Shown: one piece after another, positions 1 to 5,468 of the stretch | How positions within the stretch are numbered: position 1 is the first letter of the stretch | Layout: each line of letters starts with the position of its first letter | Assembly: GCA_902479065.1 (NCBI GenBank) | Contig: CABSNM010000046.1 | Span: 1 to 6,127, forward strand | Length of the DNA stretch: 6,127 nt | Origin: an uncultured Collinsella sp. | Lineage (GTDB): Bacteria > Actinomycetota > Coriobacteriia > Coriobacteriales > Coriobacteriaceae | Reading direction: 5' to 3' | Position numbers and translations under genes: made by a program | Notes under the pieces: generated by a model | The model's database searches: none | What the model was told of the DNA's origin: nothing | The model's input: the letters and a program-made list of their open reading frames with translations, nothing else

Positions 1-9
1 GGATATGCA

Positions 10-37
10 AGGGCGCTCCTTCGGGGGCGCCCTATTT
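10..37 (+). terminator. Rho-independent terminator of an upstream gene
   Basis: A 10-bp stem (10-19 with 24-33, one G-U pair) closes on a TTCG tetraloop and is followed by TATTT. The stem is strong but the T-run is short. It most likely ends a plus-strand gene lying left of the window. No coding sequence for that gene is visible here. Confidence 0.6.
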
Positions 38-159
38 CGTGCGCAGGTCCATACCATGCCGTGCGGACAGCTCAATAGAAAACACACGAACAACTGTTCT
101 GTATACAGCTATCTACCTGTTATGCTTTTGCTAAATAAGAGCGAGAGAAAGGGGACGCG

Positions 160-537
160 ATGGAGCTGTTTGATGATCGGGTGGTTTTGTTTGAGAGCGA
201 CGAGGGTGGGGAGTACCTGCTTGTAACGTGTGAGCCGTCTGGCATGGGTGGCCTGGTGGTTCGACAGACGAGTGAGGGTCCGTTGACACAATGGTGTTTT
301 GAGGAGTCGCCTCATGTGGTCGAGACCTTTGTGACGCACGTGGGGCTTGTGGCGCTGGAGCACTTCTATGGAGTTGGGACTTCCAACCAGGTCGCGCGCA
401 TGCTGAGCATCTCGTTTGCCGATTATGATTGTGCCCAGCGGGTGAGATCGCTCCTGAGGGAACTTGATGCCAAGTTTGACGTGATTGAAAAGCCAATCGA
501 TCGTACGGGGAACGGCGGTATATGCGGAGCAGCATGA
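160..537 (+). CDS. Small uncharacterised cytoplasmic protein (125 aa)
   Basis: I do not recognise this family. The protein starts MELFDDRVVLFESDEGGEYL and appears soluble: there is no signal peptide or membrane segment. The N-terminal half (about 1-45) alternates hydrophobic and charged residues as in a beta-sheet. The second half (about 60-110) looks helical, with VARMLSISFADYDCAQRVRS followed by a basic/acidic helix. The tail (116-125) is Gly-rich and probably disordered. The ATG is supported by a purine-rich AAAGGGGA at 148-155, four bases upstream. The leader contains a perfect 10-bp palindrome CTGTATACAG at 99-108 that could be an operator, but I see no convincing promoter around it. The gene stands alone: an upstream terminator lies before it, and the first tRNA-Arg promoter begins 36 bases after its stop. 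Codon use and RBS make it likely real; its function is unknown. Confidence 0.7.
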   Translation: MELFDDRVVLFESDEGGEYLLVTCEPSGMGGLVVRQTSEGPLTQWCFEESPHVVETFVTHVGLVALEHFYGVGTSNQVARMLSISFADYDCAQRVRSLLRELDAKFDVIEKPIDRTGNGGICGAA

Positions 538-573
538 CAAAACTGCGTTTCACAAAAAAGTTTGAGATTGAGC

Positions 574-602
574 TTGACTCCAATAAGCTAAAGTGGTTTT
601 AT
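574..602 (+). promoter_or_regulatory. Promoter of tRNA-Arg copy 1
   Basis: TTGACT at 574-579 and TTTTAT at 597-602 are separated by 17 bases, with the tRNA 5' end 12 bases further on. An A-rich stretch (about 551-559) upstream may act as an UP element. All three tRNA-Arg copies share the core GCTTGAC at -35. Confidence 0.65.
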
Positions 603-614
603 ATGTCTTGCGCT

Positions 615-691
615 GCGGCGTTACCTCAGCTGGATAGAGGGTCTGACTACGAATCAGAACGTCATAGGTTCGAATCCTATACGCCGCACCA
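615..691 (+). tRNA. tRNA-Arg(ACG), copy 1
   Basis: This is a complete 77-base cloverleaf. The acceptor stem GCGGCGT (615-621) pairs with ACGCCGC (681-687), discriminator A is followed by encoded CCA (689-691), and the T-arm is ATAGG-TTCGAAT-CCTAT. The anticodon loop CTACGAA gives anticodon ACG, which after deamination of A34 to inosine (by TadA) reads CGU, CGC and CGA. It is identical over all 77 bases to copies 2 and 3. Confidence 0.97.
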
Positions 692-701
692 ATTGAACTT
701 G

Positions 702-730
702 AAGCCTCCGGCAACGGGGGCTTTTCTTTT
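702..730 (+). terminator. Terminator of tRNA-Arg copy 1
   Basis: A 9-bp stem AAGCCTCCG / CGGGGGCTT with a GCAA loop is followed by TTTTCTTTT. It begins 11 bases after the tRNA CCA end and has the same design as the terminators of copies 2 and 3. Confidence 0.9.
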
Positions 731-744
731 ATGCCGCCACCGCA

Positions 745-766
745 TGGATTCGAACCTCGGTCGAGG
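745..766 (+). other. Inverted T-arm-like sequence plus small hairpin behind tRNA-Arg copy 1
   Basis: GGATTCGAACCT at 746-757 is the exact reverse complement of 12 bases of the tRNA-Arg T-arm (667-678 and neighbours). It runs into a small hairpin CCTC-GGTC-GAGG at 755-766. It begins 55 bases after the tRNA 3' end, just past the terminator. The same arrangement, inverted T-arm then CCC/GGG mini-hairpin, is found behind tRNA-Ser at 5474-5497. The central TTCGAA is palindromic, so a chance match is possible. Confidence 0.4.
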
Positions 767-814
767 CGTGAGCATCTTAATCATCACTTCGTAAAATTTT
801 TTCCAAATTGTCGC

Positions 815-843
815 TTGACCCATCGAGGGGTCACGTGCATAAT
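815..843 (+). promoter_or_regulatory. Promoter of tRNA-Arg copy 2
   Basis: TTGACC at 815-820 and CATAAT at 838-843 are separated by exactly 17 bases. An AAAATTTTTT tract at 793-802 sits where an UP element would. This is the best match to a housekeeping sigma promoter in the window. The tRNA starts 13 bases after the -10 box. Confidence 0.8.
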
Positions 844-855
844 AATCCGTGCGTT

Positions 856-932
856 GCGGCGTTACCTCAGCTGGATAGAGGGTCTGACTACGAATCAGAA
901 CGTCATAGGTTCGAATCCTATACGCCGCACCA
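856..932 (+). tRNA. tRNA-Arg(ACG), copy 2
   Basis: The 77 bases are identical to copy 1, with encoded CCA at 930-932 and anticodon ACG. It lies 241 bases downstream of copy 1, with its own promoter and terminator, so it is an independent transcription unit rather than part of a polycistronic tRNA operon. Confidence 0.97.
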
Positions 933-942
933 ACTGAGTTTT

Positions 943-970
943 AAGCCTCCGGAAACGGAGGCTTTTCTTA
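943..970 (+). terminator. Terminator of tRNA-Arg copy 2
   Basis: A perfect 9-bp stem AAGCCTCCG / CGGAGGCTT with a GAAA loop is followed by TTTTCTTA. Compared with copies 1 and 3 the loop and one stem base differ but the pairing is kept. Confidence 0.9.
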
Positions 971-1078
971 TATGTCGACATACTTGAGGAGTTGCTTTCG
1001 CCGTGTTTGAAAGTATCGAGTCGATCGACTGCATCAAATGAGTAAAAATCAAATTTGATAACTTTTTTCGAAAAATGC

Positions 1079-1110
1079 TTGACCTTTATTCAGTCGATGT
1101 GCACAATAAT
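1079..1110 (+). promoter_or_regulatory. Promoter of tRNA-Arg copy 3
   Basis: TTGACC at 1079-1084 is followed by CACAAT at 1102-1107 (17-base spacing), overlapping AATAAT at 1105-1110 (20-base spacing). The upstream tract ACTTTTTTCGAAAAA (about 1061-1075) may be an UP element. GTGCANAATAAT around the -10 is shared with copy 2. Confidence 0.7.
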
Positions 1111-1119
1111 TAACAAGTC

Positions 1120-1196
1120 GCGGCGTTACCTCAGCTGGATAGAGGGTCTGACTACGAATCAGAACGTCATAGGTTCGAATCCTATACGCCGCACCA
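1120..1196 (+). tRNA. tRNA-Arg(ACG), copy 3
   Basis: The 77 bases are identical to copies 1 and 2, with encoded CCA at 1194-1196. The gene starts 264 bases after the start of copy 2. The spacers between the copies have diverged while the tRNA bodies have not. That points to purifying selection or gene conversion rather than a very recent duplication. Confidence 0.97.
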
Positions 1197-1207
1197 ATCG
1201 AAATTAA

Positions 1208-1236
1208 AAGCCTCCGGCAACGGGGGCTTTTCTTTT
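1208..1236 (+). terminator. Terminator of tRNA-Arg copy 3
   Basis: AAGCCTCCG-GCAA-CGGGGGCTT at 1208-1229 is followed by a T-rich tail, with the same stem and loop as copy 1. It separates the tRNA array from the 813-residue protein gene downstream. Confidence 0.9.
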
Positions 1237-1360
1237 GCGCCAGCTTGAGTGCTTTCGTCCAAAGGGACGATTTCCTGTCGACTCGTGTAAGATTTCGAGT
1301 AGGTGTCGCGGCCCATCCGTGACCACTCTTTCTTCAAGCGACCGATCAGGGTGATACTTC

Positions 1361-3802
1361 GTGGCAGAGCGTCCGACATACAAGCTCAGGTTTCTCGATC
1401 CCAAGAAGCGCTTTCCGGCGATGCCCGAGCAGCCTGCGGGGCGCTCATATGGCGTGGTCTGGAAACTCTTTGGCGAGGACCAGCATGAATCTTGTTATGT
1501 CGTCGAATTCGTTGGCAAAAGTCATGTGTCGCTTTTGGGCTACGTAAGCGTTTCGGGTGAGGTGTACAAGGTGGACCGCCCCGTTAGCGAGGCTCCGCTG
1601 TCCAACGATCCCGACATGGAACTGGTCCTTGACGAGTCGGATTCCAGTATTGGTGAGATTATGGTAAGGGAAGCCAGCGGTGCAATGCGCGCGTGCGCGC
1701 GAACCGTCGGCTCTCCCGAAGGCCCCATGCGCGAGCAGTCCGATCACGAGACATGGAATTCGGCCCGCTCCCTTCCTTACGGCGAGTTCATGGCATCGAT
1801 GTTCCTGCGCTACGTGATATTTGCCAACTCCGAAAGCGCTATTGCGAACACGGCGGGCGTCGACGGTCTCGATGCGGACATGCAAAACGTTGTCGACAAA
1901 ATAAAGCTCGTAAAGCTGCCCGAGCCGGTCGAGGTGTTTTTGGGCTTTAACACGGCACCGCTCCCCGATGCTATCGAGACGCTGCTTTACCGCGTTGACC
2001 ATGCCGAGAATCCGAGTGGTATCGAGCGTTATGCCGCCGCCCTTATGAGCGAGGTCGACTTGCCCCGTTTGCGCACCATTGCCGCCAAGTCAGAAATGAG
2101 CCTAGCGCGCATCGACCGGTCAAAGTTGTTCTATCTCAATTTTGATCGTAGCCTGTTGGACCAGGACGAGATTGACATGCTGCTTGCCATCGAGTGCCGT
2201 CTCAACCGCCTCTCCGGCATCCTTGAGCGCATCGGGGCCGGATTGGCCCCTGCGGCATCCTCGCCGAGCCTTGAGGGCTGCGCGCTCTTTGATGCGTGGC
2301 ATATCGCCAAGACGACCAACGATGTTCCCCGACTGCTCGATACGGCCTCGAGCGATAACCCGTGGGGCAAACCGGGTACGGTGGCTTGCCAGCCGGGCGG
2401 TGAGTGGGATGTGCGTACCCGCTTCGCGCGTATCGTCGAGGCACTTAACGTTGTCACACGGCTCGACTATACCTATCGGGCAAACGTTGCCGAGGGGATT
2501 ATGCTCGTTCGGTTTGGGCAGTCTGTCGTTGATGCCATGCTGCAACGTGAATACGACGCTCAGGATGACGCCTGGCGCGAGCTGGACGAGGACGCGCGCG
2601 CGATCTGGGCCGCGGAGCACGATGCGCGCGTGGCACTCACGCTTGCGGCAGCGTGTTTTGCCGCGGGCACCTGCATCACGCGCTGCTATGTGCAGATTGC
2701 TGCTCCCGACAGTGAGCAGGGCGAGCGCGTTGTTGCAACGTATTTCTTTGGGCGCGCGGCCTATCTGGCCGATTGCGTGCCTGTCGCCAAGGATCTTGAG
2801 AGCATGGACATGGACGATATGCCGTGCAAGCGTGTGCTTGAGGCGTATGAGTCAACCGCTCCGGAGACGATTGAGCCTGCGGAGGTTCATGCTCGTCCGC
2901 GTGATGACCACCGCACCCTGCCGCCGGCGCTGCGTGATCTGCTGCTTGCCGATACGGCTGACGAGTTGGAGGTCATGGAAGAGGACGACGACCCATACGT
3001 GGCGCGTGTTGTTGAATTGCGCGAGCAGGCAAAAGTCGACCGTACAGGTGCTTTTGAAGGCTTTTCCCGGCTTGTCGAGGAGTTGGAGGCTAAGTGCGCC
3101 GTCGCCGAGCTTTTGGCGACGGGCCCGGTTCAAACGCAGTTTTGCGATAACCAGCTGGTGCGCATGGTGCTACCGGTGTTGGAAGAAGACGACTCTGTGC
3201 GGATCCTTCGTGCGCCCGATGCGCTGTACTTTGCCCAGCACGAGATTTGCAGCTTTTACGCCGAGCAAGAGGACATTGAACGAGCACTGCCCGAGGTGCG
3301 CCATCTTTACGATCTGGCGCGCTCGTCCATGCAATCGCACTTTGCGCTCATCAACGTGCTTGCGCGTCTGGAGCGCTTTGACGAGATTATCGAGGTGGCG
3401 CGCCACGGCCTACGTATTGCCAGCGATCGTTCTGCAATCGGCTACCTGTTCTATCGCTTGGCGTTTGCCTATTGGAATTGCGATCAGCTCGACCTAGCGC
3501 TGGCTTGTTACCGTCTAGTGCCGCGCGGCGAGGAGTCGGGCAGCAGCGCGCTGGAAGAAATGCAGGGCCTTATGAACGAGATGGGCGTCAGCGAACCTCC
3601 GACGTTCGAGGAAGCGGTCGAGATTATCCGCAAGGCTGGACTCGAGCTGCCGCCAGTGTCCGCCGTGACGAATCAGCTGGCAGATGCCGCTGTGCAGCTG
3701 GTCGACAACGGCTTCTTTTTCCTGGCACGCGGTTGCATCTTCCAAATGTGGCGCACCATGGGCAACGATGAGCTCGGCTCCCTCAACCGCTCGCTGGGGT
3801 AG
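1361..3802 (+). CDS. Large soluble protein with C-terminal TPR-like repeats (813 aa)
   Basis: I do not recognise a named family for the whole protein. There is no signal peptide or membrane segment, so it is probably cytoplasmic. Residues 1-75 look like a beta-rich domain (YKLRFLDPKKRF, then SCYVVEFVGKSHVSLLGYVS). Residues 140-470 are mostly helical with no catalytic motif I can name. An acidic linker lies near 535-547 (ELEVMEEDDDPY). Residues 621-726 hold three TPR-like helix pairs (ALYFAQHEICSFYAEQEDIE; HFALINVLARLERFDEIIEV; YLFYRLAFAYWNCDQLDLAL), suggesting protein-protein binding. The GTG start is chosen because AGGGTGAT (1348-1355) lies five bases upstream; the next methionine, at residue 21, has no comparable site. 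No strong promoter is visible in 1240-1360. The intact frame of 2.4 kb with consistent GC-rich codon use makes the gene secure. Its role, possibly a scaffold or regulator, is inference only. Confidence 0.85.
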   Translation: MAERPTYKLRFLDPKKRFPAMPEQPAGRSYGVVWKLFGEDQHESCYVVEFVGKSHVSLLGYVSVSGEVYKVDRPVSEAPLSNDPDMELVLDESDSSIGEIMVREASGAMRACARTVGSPEGPMREQSDHETWNSARSLPYGEFMASMFLRYVIFANSESAIANTAGVDGLDADMQNVVDKIKLVKLPEPVEVFLGFNTAPLPDAIETLLYRVDHAENPSGIERYAAALMSEVDLPRLRTIAAKSEMSLARIDRSKLFYLNFDRSLLDQDEIDMLLAIECRLNRLSGILERIGAGLAPAASSPSLEGCALFDAWHIAKTTNDVPRLLDTASSDNPWGKPGTVACQPGGEWDVRTRFARIVEALNVVTRLDYTYRANVAEGIMLVRFGQSVVDAMLQREYDAQDDAWRELDEDARAIWAAEHDARVALTLAAACFAAGTCITRCYVQIAAPDSEQGERVVATYFFGRAAYLADCVPVAKDLESMDMDDMPCKRVLEAYESTAPETIEPAEVHARPRDDHRTLPPALRDLLLADTADELEVMEEDDDPYVARVVELREQAKVDRTGAFEGFSRLVEELEAKCAVAELLATGPVQTQFCDNQLVRMVLPVLEEDDSVRILRAPDALYFAQHEICSFYAEQEDIERALPEVRHLYDLARSSMQSHFALINVLARLERFDEIIEVARHGLRIASDRSAIGYLFYRLAFAYWNCDQLDLALACYRLVPRGEESGSSALEEMQGLMNEMGVSEPPTFEEAVEIIRKAGLELPPVSAVTNQLADAAVQLVDNGFFFLARGCIFQMWRTMGNDELGSLNRSLG

Positions 3803-3891
3803 GGGCGATATAGAGGGGCCGCACCGCGCTATTTGTATCGGCGCGGGCGGGAGGACCCGGCAGGATCGGTAAGGCATAAAGCCGCCGAGCC

Positions 3892-3948
3892 TGCTAAAAC
3901 TGTTAAACTCTGCTAAAGTTGCTAAACTTTGTTAAAGTTGTTAAAACT
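3892..3948 (+). repeat. Six tandem TGYTAAA repeats in the ATPase leader
   Basis: Six head-to-tail units of 9-10 bases begin at 3892, 3901, 3911, 3920, 3930 and 3939: TGCTAAAAC, TGTTAAACTC, TGCTAAAGT, TGCTAAACTT, TGTTAAAGT and TGTTAAAACT. TG-Y-TAAA is constant; the last two or three bases vary. An inverted repeat AACTTT-GTT-AAAGTT (3925-3939) is embedded. The array ends six bases before the ribosome binding site. The period is close to one helical turn, as in operators for cooperative binders. Each unit also resembles a weak extended -10 element (TGNTAAANT). The array is AT-rich in otherwise GC-rich DNA. The rest of the gap (3803-3891) shows only a hairpin CCGCGC/GCGCGG (3824-3846) without a T-run, so no clear terminator for the upstream gene. 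Confidence 0.75.
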
Positions 3949-3953
3949 GGCAG

Positions 3954-3959
3954 AGGAGG
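3954..3959 (+). promoter_or_regulatory. Ribosome binding site fixing the ATPase start
   Basis: AGGAGG is a perfect Shine-Dalgarno core four bases before ATG 3964. It decides the start against an in-frame TTG at 3919, which lies inside the repeat array, has no Shine-Dalgarno sequence and would add 15 residues without family character. Confidence 0.85.
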
Positions 3960-3963
3960 TCGA

Positions 3964-5046
3964 ATGTCAAAAGCTATTAATCCCTTTAAGCCAACAGCGG
4001 GCATGAATCCACCTGAGCTTATCGGACGCGACGCTGTTTTGGATGACTTTGCCGAAGCTCTTGAGAATGGCCCTGGTGCCCCCGATCGACTCATGCGCAT
4101 CTCGGGTGTCCGAGGCACGGGTAAAACGGTGCTCCTCAACGCATTGGGCGATCTTGCGCGCAAAAAAGGATTCGAGGTTGTCGACGTCGCCTCAAATGCC
4201 GGTTTTTGCGACAGAATTCTCGAGGCTCTGCAGCGAAATGTTCGTCTTGCATCAATGTCGATTTCCCCATCGATTTTAGGAGTCAGCCTTGGCTCCGTAG
4301 AGCTGTCGAAGTCAGCCTCTCATCTGGGGGAGGCGATGTACGATGCCGCGAAGCGAGGTGGTTTGCTCATCACACTCGATGAGATTCAGGACGCCTCAAC
4401 TGAGGAAATGCGCGAGCTGGGTAATGAAATGCAGCTCTTGATTCGCCAAGGGGCGAATGTTGCCTTTGCATTCGCTGGTTTGCCAACCTCGGTGGATGGC
4501 GTGGTGGTGGATGATACGTTGACGTTCCTTCAGAGGGCGAAGCATATCGAGCTCACGCGGCTTTCAGATTTTGAAGTCGGCGGATCGTTTGAGGATACGA
4601 TGAGGCGTGCGGGCAAGGAACTCGACGAAGGCGTTGCTGAGCTTTTAACAAAGGCTTCGGCAGGCTATCCCTTTATGGTCCAGTTGGTCGGATATTACGC
4701 TTGGCAGGTTGCTGCGCGCAGCGGGTCGGAGAGCGTGAGTGAAGAGGCGGCTCGCAAGGGTGTCCAGGCGGCTCTTGATAGTTTCAATGCCATGGTGATT
4801 GCCCCCGCGCTGCGCAGGGTGTCGGAGCGGCAGTTTCAATATCTCGCGGCGATGGCGCAATGCGAAGGCGGCGAGATTACGAACGGTGATATTGCCAAAA
4901 AGATGGGATTGCCGGCGAATAAAGTCGGGTCGTATCGCAAACGTCTGATCGATACGGGACTGATTGAGCCTGCCGGCTACGGCTGTGTTTCGTTTGCAAT
5001 TCCGTACATGCGCGATTATCTGTTGGAGACCATTCGAGCGGACTAA
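3964..5046 (+). CDS. AAA+ ATP-binding protein with C-terminal winged helix (ORC/CDC6-like architecture, 360 aa)
   Basis: This is a P-loop ATPase of the AAA_16/archaeal-type ATPase group. Walker A is GVRGTGKT at residues 48-55, and Walker B is LLITLDE at 134-140 followed by IQD. A sensor-1-like strand AFAFAGLP lies at 167-174, and the sensor-2/lid region GYPFMVQLVGYYAW at 234-247. Residues about 285-350 form a winged helix-turn-helix (EITNGDIAKKMGLPANKVGS, then a wing around IEPAGYGCVSF), which in this architecture usually binds DNA. The NPF...ELIGRDAVLDDF start is typical of these proteins. There is no signal peptide or membrane segment. It ends with tandem TAA stops. The leader carries six tandem repeats that it may itself bind, which is inference. 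No toxin, nuclease or phage partner lies beside it, so it reads as an orphan. The ATPase call is secure; its biological task (stress response, replication-linked, or defence) cannot be read from sequence. Confidence 0.9.
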   Translation: MSKAINPFKPTAGMNPPELIGRDAVLDDFAEALENGPGAPDRLMRISGVRGTGKTVLLNALGDLARKKGFEVVDVASNAGFCDRILEALQRNVRLASMSISPSILGVSLGSVELSKSASHLGEAMYDAAKRGGLLITLDEIQDASTEEMRELGNEMQLLIRQGANVAFAFAGLPTSVDGVVVDDTLTFLQRAKHIELTRLSDFEVGGSFEDTMRRAGKELDEGVAELLTKASAGYPFMVQLVGYYAWQVAARSGSESVSEEAARKGVQAALDSFNAMVIAPALRRVSERQFQYLAAMAQCEGGEITNGDIAKKMGLPANKVGSYRKRLIDTGLIEPAGYGCVSFAIPYMRDYLLETIRAD

Positions 5047-5094
5047 TAAAGACTGGAGGCATCGACGCCGCCGCTGTGGTTGCCCCCGCATCTT

Positions 5095-5153
5095 TGTCTC
5101 AATCTGTAACATCTAGAGGGGATTACGGCATGCAGGTGTTTCAGATTGAGACA
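5095..5153. repeat. Long intergenic hairpin, unit 1 (REP/MITE-like)
   Basis: TGTCTCAATCTG (5095-5106) pairs perfectly with CAGATTGAGACA (5142-5153). After a T-T mismatch the stem continues with AACATCT (5108-5114) and AGGTGTT (5134-5140), with one G-U pair. The loop is 19 bases. No T-run follows on either strand, so it is not a standard terminator. Its left arm recurs as a direct copy 81 bases further on. It resembles intergenic inverted repeats I associate with Collinsella genomes, from memory and unverified. Confidence 0.75.
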
Positions 5154-5176
5154 TTTGCGGATGGCGCTGACTGTTT

Positions 5177-5233
5177 GTCTAAATCTGTAACATCTGGACG
5201 AAGATTCGGCCTGTAACTGTTACAAATTGAGAT
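5177..5233. repeat. Long intergenic hairpin, unit 2 (diverged copy)
   Basis: The left arm GTCTAAATCTGTAACA (5177-5192) faces TGTTACAAATTGAGAT (5218-5233): 7 bp are perfect next to the loop, then pairing is interrupted by mismatches. The left arm matches that of unit 1 nearly base for base (TTTGTCTMAATCTGTAACATCT). The right arms have drifted differently, as expected of decaying copies. The 25-base loop contains a small GGAC/GATTC-rich segment with no recognised motif. Confidence 0.65.
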
Positions 5234-5283
5234 GATTGGCTGAGACGTCTACTGGCAAATCGGAATCGCTCCAAAATTCCCCC

Positions 5284-5312
5284 TTGCCCATCCTTGGCTG
5301 TTTGGTTACTAT
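5284..5312 (+). promoter_or_regulatory. Promoter of tRNA-Ser
   Basis: TTGCCC at 5284-5289 and TACTAT at 5307-5312 have 17-base spacing, placing the transcription start about eight bases before the tRNA. Confidence 0.65.
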
Positions 5313-5326
5313 AGAACGGCTGTTAC

Positions 5327-5417
5327 GGAGAGCTGACCGAGAGGCCGAAGGTGCTCGCCTGCTAAGCGAGTATGCCCCAAAAGGGCATCTGGGGTTCGAA
5401 TCCCCAGCTCTCCGCCA
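5327..5417 (+). tRNA. tRNA-Ser(GCT)
   Basis: This is a 91-base class II tRNA. The acceptor stem is GGAGAGC (5327-5333) / GCTCTCC (5407-5413), with discriminator G and encoded CCA (5415-5417). The anticodon loop CTGCTAA gives GCT, reading AGC and AGU. A long variable arm ATGCCC-CAAAA-GGGCAT is typical of serine tRNAs. The T-arm is TGGGG-TTCGAAT-CCCCA. Its 3' end is repeated further downstream in both orientations. Confidence 0.97.
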
Positions 5418-5420
5418 GTA
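5400..5420 (+). repeat. 21-bp direct repeat, copy A (tRNA-Ser 3' end)
   Basis: The last 18 bases of tRNA-Ser plus three flanking bases (GTA) recur exactly at 5591-5611. Duplicated tRNA 3' ends are the usual footprint of site-specific integration, but no integrase is present in the window. Confidence 0.85.
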
Positions 5421-5431
5421 CGAATTTGAAG

Positions 5432-5457
5432 AAGGGTCCCATTTGGGGCCCTTTTTT
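5432..5457 (+). terminator. Terminator of tRNA-Ser
   Basis: AAGGGTCCC-ATTT-GGGGCCCTT (9 bp, one G-U) is followed by a T6 run. It begins 14 bases after the CCA end. Confidence 0.9.
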
Positions 5458-5468
5458 ATTATCAAGAA

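Noticed and set aside
522..937. Short plus-strand frames running through tRNA-Arg copies 1 and 2
   Set aside because: They contain whole tRNA genes and terminators and share the same spurious peptide (YLSWI/QLDRG-type) because the tRNA copies are identical.
1445..2002. Minus-strand open frame of 185 codons inside the large gene
   Set aside because: It is antisense to well-formed coding sequence in GC-rich DNA, with no terminator or ribosome binding site of its own and no recognisable domain.
2142..3497. Open frame of 451 codons overlapping the large TPR-like protein on the same strand
   Set aside because: It lies wholly inside the 813-residue gene in another frame. Its composition is Arg/Ser/Cys-rich as expected from reading GC-rich codons out of phase, and it has no good ribosome binding site.
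3892..3948. CRISPR array or replication-origin iterons
   Set aside because: Units of 9-10 bases without spacers cannot be CRISPR. A chromosomal origin is unlikely with no DnaA boxes (TTATNCACA) or replication genes nearby, so I treat the array as a leader or operator element.
3919..3963. TTG start extending the ATPase by 15 residues
   Set aside because: The codon lies in the tandem repeat array without a Shine-Dalgarno sequence, whereas ATG 3964 has a perfect AGGAGG four bases upstream.
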